This document shows positions 17,335-24,892 of a stretch of 64,000 bases of DNA, one piece after another (position 1 is the first letter of the stretch; every line of letters starts with the position of its first letter). Origin of the DNA: Nocardiopsis alba DSM 43377. GTDB lineage: Bacteria > Actinomycetota > Actinomycetes > Streptosporangiales > Streptosporangiaceae. Under the pieces are notes generated by a model that saw nothing but the letters and a program-made list of their open reading frames with translations, was not told where the DNA came from and made no database searches. A program made the position numbers and the translations under genes. The DNA lies in the NCBI RefSeq assembly GCF_000341225.1, contig NZ_ANAC01000007.1, forward strand, positions 62,001-126,000, given 5' to 3'.

Positions 17335-17596
17335 ACCGTTCGCTCCACGTCGCGCGTGATCGGATTCCTCATGACCAATGGGCTGTCCCCAGGTGAAATG
17401 TGGAGAGGGGAGGGGACCTTCCTCACCTCCTTCGCGCACCTCGCGTGCGGCGCGTATCCGCAGGTCGAGAGCTCACGTGCACGATTCCGGCTCGGGAGCC
17501 GCGCGGAAATCGGGGATCCTTCACCTCCTACACAACCGCCCGGTCGGCTGATAGAAGTTCACGCGTAAGGCTCCCCCAGCCGCCCGGAGGCTTCCC

Positions 17597-20500
17597 ATGA
17601 AACGCCGGTGGTCGATCCGTTCACGCGCGAGTGCGGTCGTGGCCGCGGGTTGCGCCTTGATCCTCACCCTCCCCCCGGCCGTCGGTACGGCCGCCGCGGA
17701 CGACGATCCACGCGACCACACCGCCTTCAGCGAGAACGTCGAGGTCCCCCCGGAGGGCTCGGTGGCCCGGGACGACGCTCCCGCCCCTCGATTGGAGACG
17801 TTCGAGTCCGAACGTCCGGTCGCCCCCGGCGTCACCCTGAGATCGTTCGACTCCTACGGGCCGGACGGCTACACCGGGAACCCCACCTGGTTGCAGGGCG
17901 ACCTGCTGACCACCGACCTCACCGGCGGCGTCGGCGTCGACTACCTGTTCCCCGGCCGGGTGACCGACCGCGAACCCCTGAGCGCCCAGGCCGACCGCGT
18001 CGGCGCGGTCGCCGCGGTGAACGGCGACTTCTTCGACATCAACGCCTCCGGAGCCCCGCAGGGGGTGGCGGTGCGCGACGGCGAGCTGATCCAGTCCCCG
18101 ATGCCCGGCGAGTACGCCGGCTCCTCGGTGATCTTCACCCCGGACGGACTCGGCTCCATCGGCGAGGTGTTCTTCGAGGGCACCATCGACCTGCCGACCG
18201 GAGAGACGCCGTCTCTGGACGCGATCAACAAACCGGCGCTGGGCGCCGGCGAGATCGCCGCGTTCACCCCGCTGTGGGGCGACCACTGCCGCTGCCGGGC
18301 GGTCGAAGGCGCCGCGGAGACACTGGAGGTGGTGGTCGCCGACGGCGTCGTCACCGAGATCGTGGACCGACCGCGAGAAGGGGAGATCCCCGACGACACC
18401 TTCGTCCTGGTCGGCCGTGAGGACGGTGCGACCGCCCTCTCCGATCTGACCGTGGGCGACGCGGTCGGCATCGACTACGAGGCCCGGGCCGCCGAGGACC
18501 AGGAGATCCACGCCGCCCTCAACGGCCGTCAGATGCTCGTCGTCGACGGCGAGGTCCAGCGGGCCTCCGAAGGTAACAACACCCCGGGCGCCCCGCGCAC
18601 GGCGATCGGGTTCTCCGAGGACGGCTCGCGGATGTACCTGCTCAGCGTCGACGGCCGCCAGCCCTCCTTCTCCGAAGGCGTGGGCCTCGACGAGCTGGGC
18701 GAGATGATGGTCGATGCCGGCGCGCACACCGCGCTCAACCTCGACGGGGGCGGGTCGACCACCATGGTGGCGAGAACCCCCGGCTCGGAGCGGGTACGGG
18801 TCGAGAACCGCCCCTCGGACGGCGCGGAACGACTCGTCCCCAACGGACTCGCGCTGTTCGCCCCCGAGGGCAGTGGACGACTCGACGGTTTCTGGGTCGA
18901 GACGCGGATCGAACCCGAACGCGCCGCGGGCTCCGGCTACGTCGCCCCGAGCCGCCCCGACCGGGTCTTCCCCGGACTGACCCGCACGCTCACCGCGTTC
19001 GGTCACGACGAGACCTTCGGCCCGGCCGAGGGCGTTCCGAACTGGCGCTCCGACGACGGCCGGGTCGGTCTGGTGGACCGCGAGGGCGTGTTCACCGCCC
19101 ATACGACCGGTATCGCCACCGTCACCGCGAGTAAACTGCGCGCCAGAGGCGAGATCGAGCTGACCGTTCTGGGCGACCTCGCCCGGATCGAGACCACCCC
19201 CGAACGGGTCGGACTGGCCGACGCCGACGCGTCCACCGTGGTCGAGGTGACCGGCTACGACGCCCAGGGGTTCGCCGCGCCGATCGAACCGGCCGACGTC
19301 GAGCTGTCCGTCGACGAGAGCGTCGCCCGGGTCTCGGTGACCGAGGACGGACGATTCGAGATCACCGCCGCCACCGACAGCGGTTCCACCCTCGCCGCGG
19401 TCCGGGTCGGCGACGTCGAGACGACCATGGCGATCACCGTCGGACTGGAGGAGGTCGTCGTCGCCGACTTCGAGGACGCCGCCGACTGGACCTACTTCGG
19501 CGAACGCGCCGACGGGGACGTCACGGTCGCCGAGGGCCGGGACGGCAAGGCGGTGGGCCTGACCTACGACTTCACCACCTCGACCGGGACCCGCACCGGA
19601 GGCGCCCTGCCGCCCGGCGGGCGACTGGAGATCCCCGGACAGCCGCAGGAACTGCGCGCCCAGGTGCGTACCGAGGGGAACGGAGAGTGGGCCAGCCTCC
19701 AGGTCTGGGACGGCGCCGGCCAACTGCTGCCCGCCCTGCGCGCCGGATACCTCGACGAGGAGGGGTGGCGGGAGCTGGTCTTCGAGGTCCCGCCGGGCAC
19801 GCAGTACCCGCTGTCGCTGCGGCGCCTCTACTTCGCCGAGACCGAACCGGACGCGAGCTACCGGGGCGAGGTGATCCTCGACGAACTGACGGCGATGGTG
19901 CCGCCCCCGATCGACGTGCCGCCCACCGAACCGGTCGTCGACCCCGTGGTGGCCTCCGGAACGGCCGTGGCCGACCAGGACTGGCGGTTCGCCGTCCTGT
20001 CCGACGCGCAGTTCGTCGCCCGCGACCCCGACAGCGAGATCGTCGCCTACACCCGGCGGGCGCTCCGAGAGATCCGCGACAGCGACGCCGAGTTCCTCAT
20101 CATCAACGGAGACCTCGTCGACGAGGCCGCGCCGGAGGACTTCGCCCTGGCCCGGACCATCCTCGACGAGGAGTTGGAGGGTGAGCTCCCCTACTACTAC
20201 GTTCCGGGCAACCACGAGGTGTCCGAGGGCACTCTGGACAACTTCCGGGAGGCCTTCGGGGAGCCCCACCGGGTGGTCGACCACCACGGCACCAGGTTCA
20301 TCCTCCTGAACACGGCTCGGCTCTCGTACCGGTCCAGCGACTGGTCACAACTGCCCCTGCTGCGCGAGGAGCTCGACTCCGCGGCCGAGGACCCCTCCGT
20401 GACCTCGGTCGTCGTCGCCCAGCACGTGCCCTTCCGCGACCCGTCCCCCTCCAGGGCGAGCGAACTGGCGGACCGCAAGGAGGCCACCGCCGTCGAGAAC

Positions 20501-21025
20501 TGGCTGGCCGACTTCCAGGCCGACAGCGGCAAGGGCGCGGCGTTCATCGGAGCGCACGCGGGCATGTTCCACGCCGACCGGGTGGACGGGGTGCCCTACG
20601 TCATCAACGGCAACGCCGGCAAGAACCCCTCGACCGGCCCCGCCGACGGCGGCTTCACCGGCTGGTCCCTGTGGGGGATCGACACCGACGGCGCCGCCTC
20701 GCGGGACTGGGTGCGGACCGAACTGCGTCCTCACGTGGACGGTCTGGAACTCGACGCCCCGGCCTCGGTCGCGGTGGGCGAACAGGCCGATATCACCGCC
20801 ACGGTGGACAACGACGGGAGCGCGGTCCCGGTCGCCTACCCGGTGAGCGCGGACTGGTCCGGCTCCGACGACGTCCACATCGGCTCGGCCGACGAGGCCG
20901 GGGAGGAGCACGCCGCATCCTTCGACCCGGCGACGGGCCGGTTCGACGCCTTGAGGGCGGCCACCGTCGACCTCTCCGTCACCGTGAACGGCGTCACCGA
21001 GCGGGTCACCATCGACCTGACCTGA
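17597..21025 (+). CDS. Secreted phosphodiester glycosidase / metallophosphoesterase fusion
   Basis: 1142 residues with a Sec signal (to about residue 34) and CGGAGG before the ATG. An NAGPA-type phosphodiester glycosidase domain spans about 70-430, with VNGDFF and LNLDGGGSTTMV near the end. Ig-like (BIG2-type) and jelly-roll-like beta domains fill about 450-780. A calcineurin-like phosphoesterase follows (about 795-1020) with SDAQF, NGDLVD (about 837), GNHE (about 871), AQHVPF (about 941) and GAHAGMF (about 985). A C-terminal Ig-like domain ends it. Together these suggest stepwise removal of sugar-phosphate groups outside the cell, for example from wall polymers; the substrate is unknown. Confidence 0.85.
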   Translation: MKRRWSIRSRASAVVAAGCALILTLPPAVGTAAADDDPRDHTAFSENVEVPPEGSVARDDAPAPRLETFESERPVAPGVTLRSFDSYGPDGYTGNPTWLQGDLLTTDLTGGVGVDYLFPGRVTDREPLSAQADRVGAVAAVNGDFFDINASGAPQGVAVRDGELIQSPMPGEYAGSSVIFTPDGLGSIGEVFFEGTIDLPTGETPSLDAINKPALGAGEIAAFTPLWGDHCRCRAVEGAAETLEVVVADGVVTEIVDRPREGEIPDDTFVLVGREDGATALSDLTVGDAVGIDYEARAAEDQEIHAALNGRQMLVVDGEVQRASEGNNTPGAPRTAIGFSEDGSRMYLLSVDGRQPSFSEGVGLDELGEMMVDAGAHTALNLDGGGSTTMVARTPGSERVRVENRPSDGAERLVPNGLALFAPEGSGRLDGFWVETRIEPERAAGSGYVAPSRPDRVFPGLTRTLTAFGHDETFGPAEGVPNWRSDDGRVGLVDREGVFTAHTTGIATVTASKLRARGEIELTVLGDLARIETTPERVGLADADASTVVEVTGYDAQGFAAPIEPADVELSVDESVARVSVTEDGRFEITAATDSGSTLAAVRVGDVETTMAITVGLEEVVVADFEDAADWTYFGERADGDVTVAEGRDGKAVGLTYDFTTSTGTRTGGALPPGGRLEIPGQPQELRAQVRTEGNGEWASLQVWDGAGQLLPALRAGYLDEEGWRELVFEVPPGTQYPLSLRRLYFAETEPDASYRGEVILDELTAMVPPPIDVPPTEPVVDPVVASGTAVADQDWRFAVLSDAQFVARDPDSEIVAYTRRALREIRDSDAEFLIINGDLVDEAAPEDFALARTILDEELEGELPYYYVPGNHEVSEGTLDNFREAFGEPHRVVDHHGTRFILLNTARLSYRSSDWSQLPLLREELDSAAEDPSVTSVVVAQHVPFRDPSPSRASELADRKEATAVENWLADFQADSGKGAAFIGAHAGMFHADRVDGVPYVINGNAGKNPSTGPADGGFTGWSLWGIDTDGAASRDWVRTELRPHVDGLELDAPASVAVGEQADITATVDNDGSAVPVAYPVSADWSGSDDVHIGSADEAGEEHAASFDPATGRFDALRAATVDLSVTVNGVTERVTIDLT

Positions 21026-21038
21026 GGCCCCGACCCGC

Positions 21039-21074
21039 CCCGGGCCCTCCGGTGACCCCACCGGAGGGCCCGGG
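21039..21074. terminator. Hairpin terminator
   Basis: A 15-bp stem (21039-21053 with 21060-21074), 13 nt after the stop of the large secreted enzyme. Confidence 0.8.
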
Positions 21075-21084
21075 CCCTCGTAGA

Positions 21085-21125
21085 GAAGGGCCCGCCACCG
21101 ACCCCGCGACGGTGACGGGCCCTTC
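21085..21125. terminator. Second hairpin in convergent intergenic region
   Basis: A 10-bp stem GAAGGGCCCG/CGGGCCCTTC (21085-21094 and 21116-21125), extended inward by CACCG/CGGTG. It lies between the converging secreted-enzyme and rpsN genes and could stop transcription from either side. Confidence 0.65.
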
Positions 21126-21166
21126 CGTACCCACCTCGACCGAGGTGGGAGCCAGGGGTGTGAGGC

Positions 21167-21195
21167 GGGGCCGGCCGGGGCGAACGGCCGGCCCC
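21167..21195 (-). terminator. Terminator of the zinc-starvation operon
   Basis: A 10-bp stem (21167-21176 with 21186-21195), seven nt beyond the rpsN stop on the minus strand. Confidence 0.7.
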
Positions 21196-21202
21196 GGCCC
21201 GG

Positions 21203-21508
21203 TCACCAGCTGGACTTGGTGATCCCGGGCAGCTCTCCCCGGTGGGCCATCTCCCGGAACCGGATGCGGGACAGGCCGAATTTCCTCAGATGTCCACGGG
21301 GCCTGCCGTCCACGGAGTCGCGGTTGCGCACCCGGGTGGCACTGGCGTCACGCGGTTGACGTCGCAGCTCGGCGAGGGCGGCCGCGCGTTCGTCCTCGCC
21401 GGTGCGCGGGTTCTTGATGAGGCGCTTGAGCTCGGCACGGCGTTCGGCGTAGCGGGCGACGACGGCCTTGCGCTGCTCGTTCCGGGCGATCTTGCTCTTC
21501 TTCGCCAT
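21203..21508 (-). CDS. rpsN: 30S ribosomal protein S14, zinc-independent paralogue
   Basis: 101 residues, the long S14 form with no CxxC pairs, ending [12 protein letters not shown] as S14 does. In actinobacteria this form replaces the zinc-binding 61-residue S14 when zinc is scarce, freeing zinc. Its ATG overlaps the rpmB stop (TGATG), so the two are translationally coupled. It is the last gene of the cluster headed by the CobW-like gene and its Zur-type box. Confidence 0.93.
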   Translation of the reverse strand: MAKKSKIARNEQRKAVVARYAERRAELKRLIKNPRTGEDERAAALAELRRQPRDASATRVRNRDSVDGRPRGHLRKFGLSRIRFREMAHRGELPGITKSSW

Positions 21509-21744
21509 CAGACCCTCTCTCCACGGGCGCGGATGTCGGCGACCACGCGTTCGATGCCTCGGGCGTCGATCACCTTCATGCCCTTGGCGCTGACCCGGAG
21601 CCGGACGAAGCGTCGTTCGCTCGGCAGCCAGTAGCGCTTCCGCTGGACGTTGGGGTCGAAACGGCGTTTCGTGCGCCGGTGGGAGTGGGAGATCGCGTTG
21701 CCGAACGCGGGGGCCTTCCCGGTCACCTGACAGATACGGGACAC
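21508..21744 (-). CDS. rpmB: 50S ribosomal protein L28, zinc-independent paralogue
   Basis: 78 residues from a GTG at 21744 with AAGGAAG upstream. L28 signature [19 protein letters not shown]. It has only one cysteine and lacks the CxxC pairs of the zinc form, consistent with a zinc-starvation substitute. It lies between rpsR and rpsN in the operon. A zinc-independent L33, often found in such clusters, is absent here. Confidence 0.93.
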   Translation of the reverse strand: MSRICQVTGKAPAFGNAISHSHRRTKRRFDPNVQRKRYWLPSERRFVRLRVSAKGMKVIDARGIERVVADIRARGERV

Positions 21745-21755
21745 GGTTCTTCCTT

Positions 21756-22016
21756 TCAGGTCGATCGGTTCTGTTTCACGGAGGAGGGGTAGGGCAGCAG
21801 GGCCATCTCGCGGGCGTTCGCGATCGCCGCGGCGAGCAGCCTCTGCTGACGGGCCGTAACCCGGGTGACGCGCCGGGCCCGGATCTTGCCCTTGTCCGAC
21901 AGGAACCGGCGGAGCAGGGCGACGTCCTTGTAGTCGACGTGGTCGGCCTCGCCCAAGGGGTTGGCGAGGGCTCGCCGGCGGGCGGGTTTCGCGGCGCGGC
22001 GTTCATCGGCGGACAT
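21756..22016 (-). CDS. rpsR: 30S ribosomal protein S18 paralogue
   Basis: 86 residues from the ATG at 22016 (AGAGG 5 nt upstream; a GTG at 22022 overlapping the upstream stop is also possible). S18 core visible: [19 protein letters not shown] and [25 protein letters not shown]. This is the second, non-housekeeping S18 typical of actinobacterial Zur regulons. It begins two nt after the CobW-like gene. Confidence 0.93.
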   Translation of the reverse strand: MSADERRAAKPARRRALANPLGEADHVDYKDVALLRRFLSDKGKIRARRVTRVTARQQRLLAAAIANAREMALLPYPSSVKQNRST

Positions 22017-22018
22017 GA

Positions 22019-23122
22019 TCACCTCTCGGAGAACTCGGCGAAGGGGTCGTTGTGGAAGTCCTGGTCCGCTTCCTCGTCGGTGACCAGGCAGGAGTCCAGC
22101 AGGGAGAGCAGGGCGTCGGCGTCCATGCCGATCCCGGTGAAGGACAGGTGCTGGCGGCGATCGCCGACCGCCGGATCCCAGTCCACGAGGGCACGGGAGC
22201 GTCGTGTGGGCGAGACCAGGTCCATGGCGGCCTCGGGGAGCGAGGCCATCCAGGGGCCTCCGTTCTCCACCATGAGCAGGTCACGGTAGGAGTCCCACAC
22301 GAGGAGGGAGTCGGGCTGACCGGCCAGCCAGAACCTTCCTCGGCCGCGCAGGCTCATCGAGACGATCCGTTCCAGCGCGTCGGCGAACCGTTCGGGATGC
22401 ATGGGTCGGCGCCTGGTCCAGGTCACCGATCCCACCCCGTGCTCCTCGGCGTGGTCCGTGTAGTGGGCCCAGGCCGGGTTGAGCCGGTCATGGGTGGAGG
22501 CCGGGTCGAAGCGCCGGTCGAGGAGGCTCCGCAGATCGGCCCCCGACCGGAGGAGCGTGGCCGCGGGGTTGAGCTGTCGGAGGAGGGAGCGTACGTGGCG
22601 TTCGTTCTCCGTACCGCGAAGTACGAGCGTGTTCGGGTACTCCAGTTGCCGATGGAGGACCTCGGCGACCGTGCGGGAGTCGTCCTGTGCGACGTCCAGT
22701 CCGCGGTCGGTCAGGTCGTCGTCACCACCGAGGTCCGAGGTCAGGCGGGCGGTGTCCACGACCGTGGCGACGGTGGTCAGGTGGAGCCTCTCCTGAACGG
22801 AGATCGCCTCGGCGATCGACCGGGGTTCCACTGCCTCCCAGGCCTCCACGACGCACAGGCCGTGTCGGCCGGTGTCCGCGGTGCTCAGGAGGAAGGGGAC
22901 GAGGTCCTCGCGCAGGGTGCAGGAGGCACAGGCGTGGTCGAGGTCGACGGCCGCGATCTCGGTGGGGCCCGCGTGGTCGCGCACCACACGGTGCACGGCA
23001 CCGTCACCGATGTCCCTCATGTCGTGGTGTACGGCGATGGACCCCGGCACGGCGGCCAGCAGTTCGTCCACGGCCCGGCGCCGCGCGGCCGCGTGCAGGC
23101 CGGCGACCAGTGCGATGCGCAT
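22019..23122 (-). CDS. CobW/COG0523-family protein with degenerate P-loop
   Basis: 367 residues from the ATG at 23122 (AGGAG 7 nt upstream). It belongs to the COG0523/CobW family by its [10 protein letters not shown] segment (canonical GCVCC) and its C-terminal CobW_C domain ([14 protein letters not shown]). The position of the Walker A motif reads [14 protein letters not shown]: the GxxxxGK[ST] lysine is missing, so it may not bind GTP normally. The Zur-type box upstream and the zinc-free ribosomal genes downstream point to a role in zinc handling during starvation. Confidence 0.83.
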   Translation of the reverse strand: MRIALVAGLHAAARRRAVDELLAAVPGSIAVHHDMRDIGDGAVHRVVRDHAGPTEIAAVDLDHACASCTLREDLVPFLLSTADTGRHGLCVVEAWEAVEPRSIAEAISVQERLHLTTVATVVDTARLTSDLGGDDDLTDRGLDVAQDDSRTVAEVLHRQLEYPNTLVLRGTENERHVRSLLRQLNPAATLLRSGADLRSLLDRRFDPASTHDRLNPAWAHYTDHAEEHGVGSVTWTRRRPMHPERFADALERIVSMSLRGRGRFWLAGQPDSLLVWDSYRDLLMVENGGPWMASLPEAAMDLVSPTRRSRALVDWDPAVGDRRQHLSFTGIGMDADALLSLLDSCLVTDEEADQDFHNDPFAEFSER

Positions 23123-23160
23123 CGGATGCTCCTCTCGAGGTGTCTTTTCCAAGTGTGGAA

Positions 23161-23177
23161 ATGAAAATCGTTTTCAT
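23161..23177 (-). promoter_or_regulatory. Zur box
   Basis: ATGAAAATCGTTTTCAT, a palindrome with 7-bp arms, 38 nt upstream of the CobW-like start. It closely matches the actinobacterial Zur site (TGAAAATnnTTTTCA type). Just upstream on the minus strand is TAGAGT (23183-23178), a possible -10 box, so bound Zur would cover the start of transcription. Confidence 0.8.
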
Positions 23178-23300
23178 ACTCTACACAGCCTTGAGCGCAC
23201 CCGGTAGACCCGGGGTGGAGAAGAGAGGACGACAGCGGCGGGAACGTCCTCGATCATCGAGGGCTCGGCCGCCGGCCGGGGCACGAAGCGGACATGAAAA

Positions 23301-23322
23301 GGCCCGCCACGGAGGGCGGGCC
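23301..23322 (-). terminator. Intrinsic terminator with T-run
   Basis: 8-bp stem GGCCCGCC/GGCGGGCC (23301-23308 and 23315-23322). Read on the minus strand it is followed by TTTTC, a classic intrinsic terminator for the gene ending at 23345. Confidence 0.75.
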
Positions 23323-23344
23323 ATCGGGGGCGGGGCAGGGTTCG

Positions 23345-23878
23345 TCAGGGGTAGGAGGTGTCCTGGACGCCCACCAGGGCGCCCATGGACTCCTGGAGCG
23401 ATTCCAGGAGCTTCCTCAGGCTGCGTCCCTTCGGCTCTTCGAGGAATGCCGCCACGGCGGCGTAGACGTCCACCGTCGCCTCCGGACGATCGGTGTCGTA
23501 CTCACCGATGAGGAAACGGCCGAAGGTGGACGACCCCGGATCCTCGTCGAGCACCCACGCACCGCCGACGTCGCTGACCATGTACTCGGCGCAGTACATG
23601 GTCAGGAACAGGTCGAAGGGTCGGTAGCCGATCATCTCGAACGGCTCCAGGTCGTCCATGGAGCAGATCGTGTGCATGTGCGTGAGACCGTGGCTCGGGT
23701 TCTCCAGGAGCGTCTCGGGCGGGTCCCAGCGGGACAGCTCGCCCAGACGGACGACCACCTCGCGGCTCAGGTCACGCCAGTCCGACAGGGACTCCCGACG
23801 CTCGTCCCAGGCACGGGCCGCCGTGTCCGAGTTCGAGGGGTCGGAGATCGGTTCCTCCGGGTCGAAGGGGTAGGGCAT
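23345..23878 (-). CDS. Hypothetical acidic protein
   Basis: 177 residues from the ATG at 23878 (AAGGA 5 nt upstream). Soluble and acidic, with no signal or membrane segment. Segments such as HGLTHMHTICSMDDLEP and FDLFLTMYCAEYMV suggest a compact globular domain, but no family is recognised. The next gene upstream (23979-24725) is also an acidic unknown on the same strand; the two may form a small unit. Immunity or contact-system proteins sometimes look like this, but nothing here proves it. Confidence 0.65.
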   Translation of the reverse strand: MPYPFDPEEPISDPSNSDTAARAWDERRESLSDWRDLSREVVVRLGELSRWDPPETLLENPSHGLTHMHTICSMDDLEPFEMIGYRPFDLFLTMYCAEYMVSDVGGAWVLDEDPGSSTFGRFLIGEYDTDRPEATVDVYAAVAAFLEEPKGRSLRKLLESLQESMGALVGVQDTSYP

Positions 23879-23978
23879 GAGGTTCCTTGTTCTCGATGAG
23901 GGTGGGGACACACCGGGACCCGGGGGAGAGGACGGCGCGGGAGCCCAGCCTAACGATCACCCCCGACGATCCGCGTCC

Positions 23979-24725
23979 TCATCCCGGACGCGGAACCCAC
24001 CCCTGGGGACGACCGTTCTCCGCGGGCTTGACCTCGGCCTCGAACCCCTTGACCAACCCGGTCGCCCGTGCCACCGCGAGGGCCGCGGTCACGTCGAACT
24101 CGTCCTTCGCGCGGTTCACGTATTGCGAGTCCTGACGCGCGGCGAAGTCCAGAGCCGCCTCTAGAACCTCACGCCATTCCTCCTCGGTGCCGGAGCCCCG
24201 CTCGGCGAGCTCCAGAACCCGGGTCAGGATGAGGACCCCCTCCTCCCACTCGTTCGTGGACTCACGCAGGTCGAGGAAGTTCAGAACCCTCTCGACCGTC
24301 CTCTCCGTGGTGGACAGATGGGTCAAGAGAAGGTTCAGACCGTCGTTGTCGATGATGTCGGGGTAGTCGATACGGTCCCAGACGGCCCCGTCCCACCAGT
24401 AGGCGAACCCCTGCTCACGGCCGCTCTCCAGTTCGGCGAACCAGGTCCAGGGCAACCAGTCGGGGCCGACATAGGGGTCGTAGCCCTCGATGTCGACGTG
24501 CTCGTCGCACTCGTGGTCGGCACCGACGAGCACCCCGCGACCGTCGTCGAGACGGGCGAGCCGCCACTCGTTCCCTCCCGCGTCGTCGTGGTGCACGACC
24601 GCGTCGGCGTAGACGTGCTGACTCGCGCCGCCACCCGCCTCCAGGGAGGCCAACGCGGCGGCGCGGGCCCAGAGGAGATCGAACGGGGGCAGGTCCTCGG
24701 GGCGACCGGGGGTGTGGAATTCCAT
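23979..24725 (-). CDS. Hypothetical acidic protein
   Basis: 248 residues; GGAAGG precedes the ATG. Very acidic N-terminal half with many His/Asp (VVHHDDAGG, GADHECDEHVDIEGYDPYVG) and Trp (DWLPWTWF, AYWWDGAVWD), then a helical C-terminal half (about 125-230). No family recognised. It looks like an intracellular globular protein. It is 100 nt upstream of the other unknown on the same strand. Confidence 0.65.
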   Translation of the reverse strand: MEFHTPGRPEDLPPFDLLWARAAALASLEAGGGASQHVYADAVVHHDDAGGNEWRLARLDDGRGVLVGADHECDEHVDIEGYDPYVGPDWLPWTWFAELESGREQGFAYWWDGAVWDRIDYPDIIDNDGLNLLLTHLSTTERTVERVLNFLDLRESTNEWEEGVLILTRVLELAERGSGTEEEWREVLEAALDFAARQDSQYVNRAKDEFDVTAALAVARATGLVKGFEAEVKPAENGRPQGWVPRPG

Positions 24726-24892
24726 GACGAGCCTTCCGGGTAGGGGTGAATGGAGAAGCTACACCGGGGCCACGACGGTCCGAGCGTGGTCCGTTCCGGG
24801 CGGAGGAACACGGGGTGCTTCGCGTGATCGCTCGACGGGGCCACGGGAGGCCCCGTCCGGCCCTGGACGCCACGTCGTCGCCGGGCCGGTGG

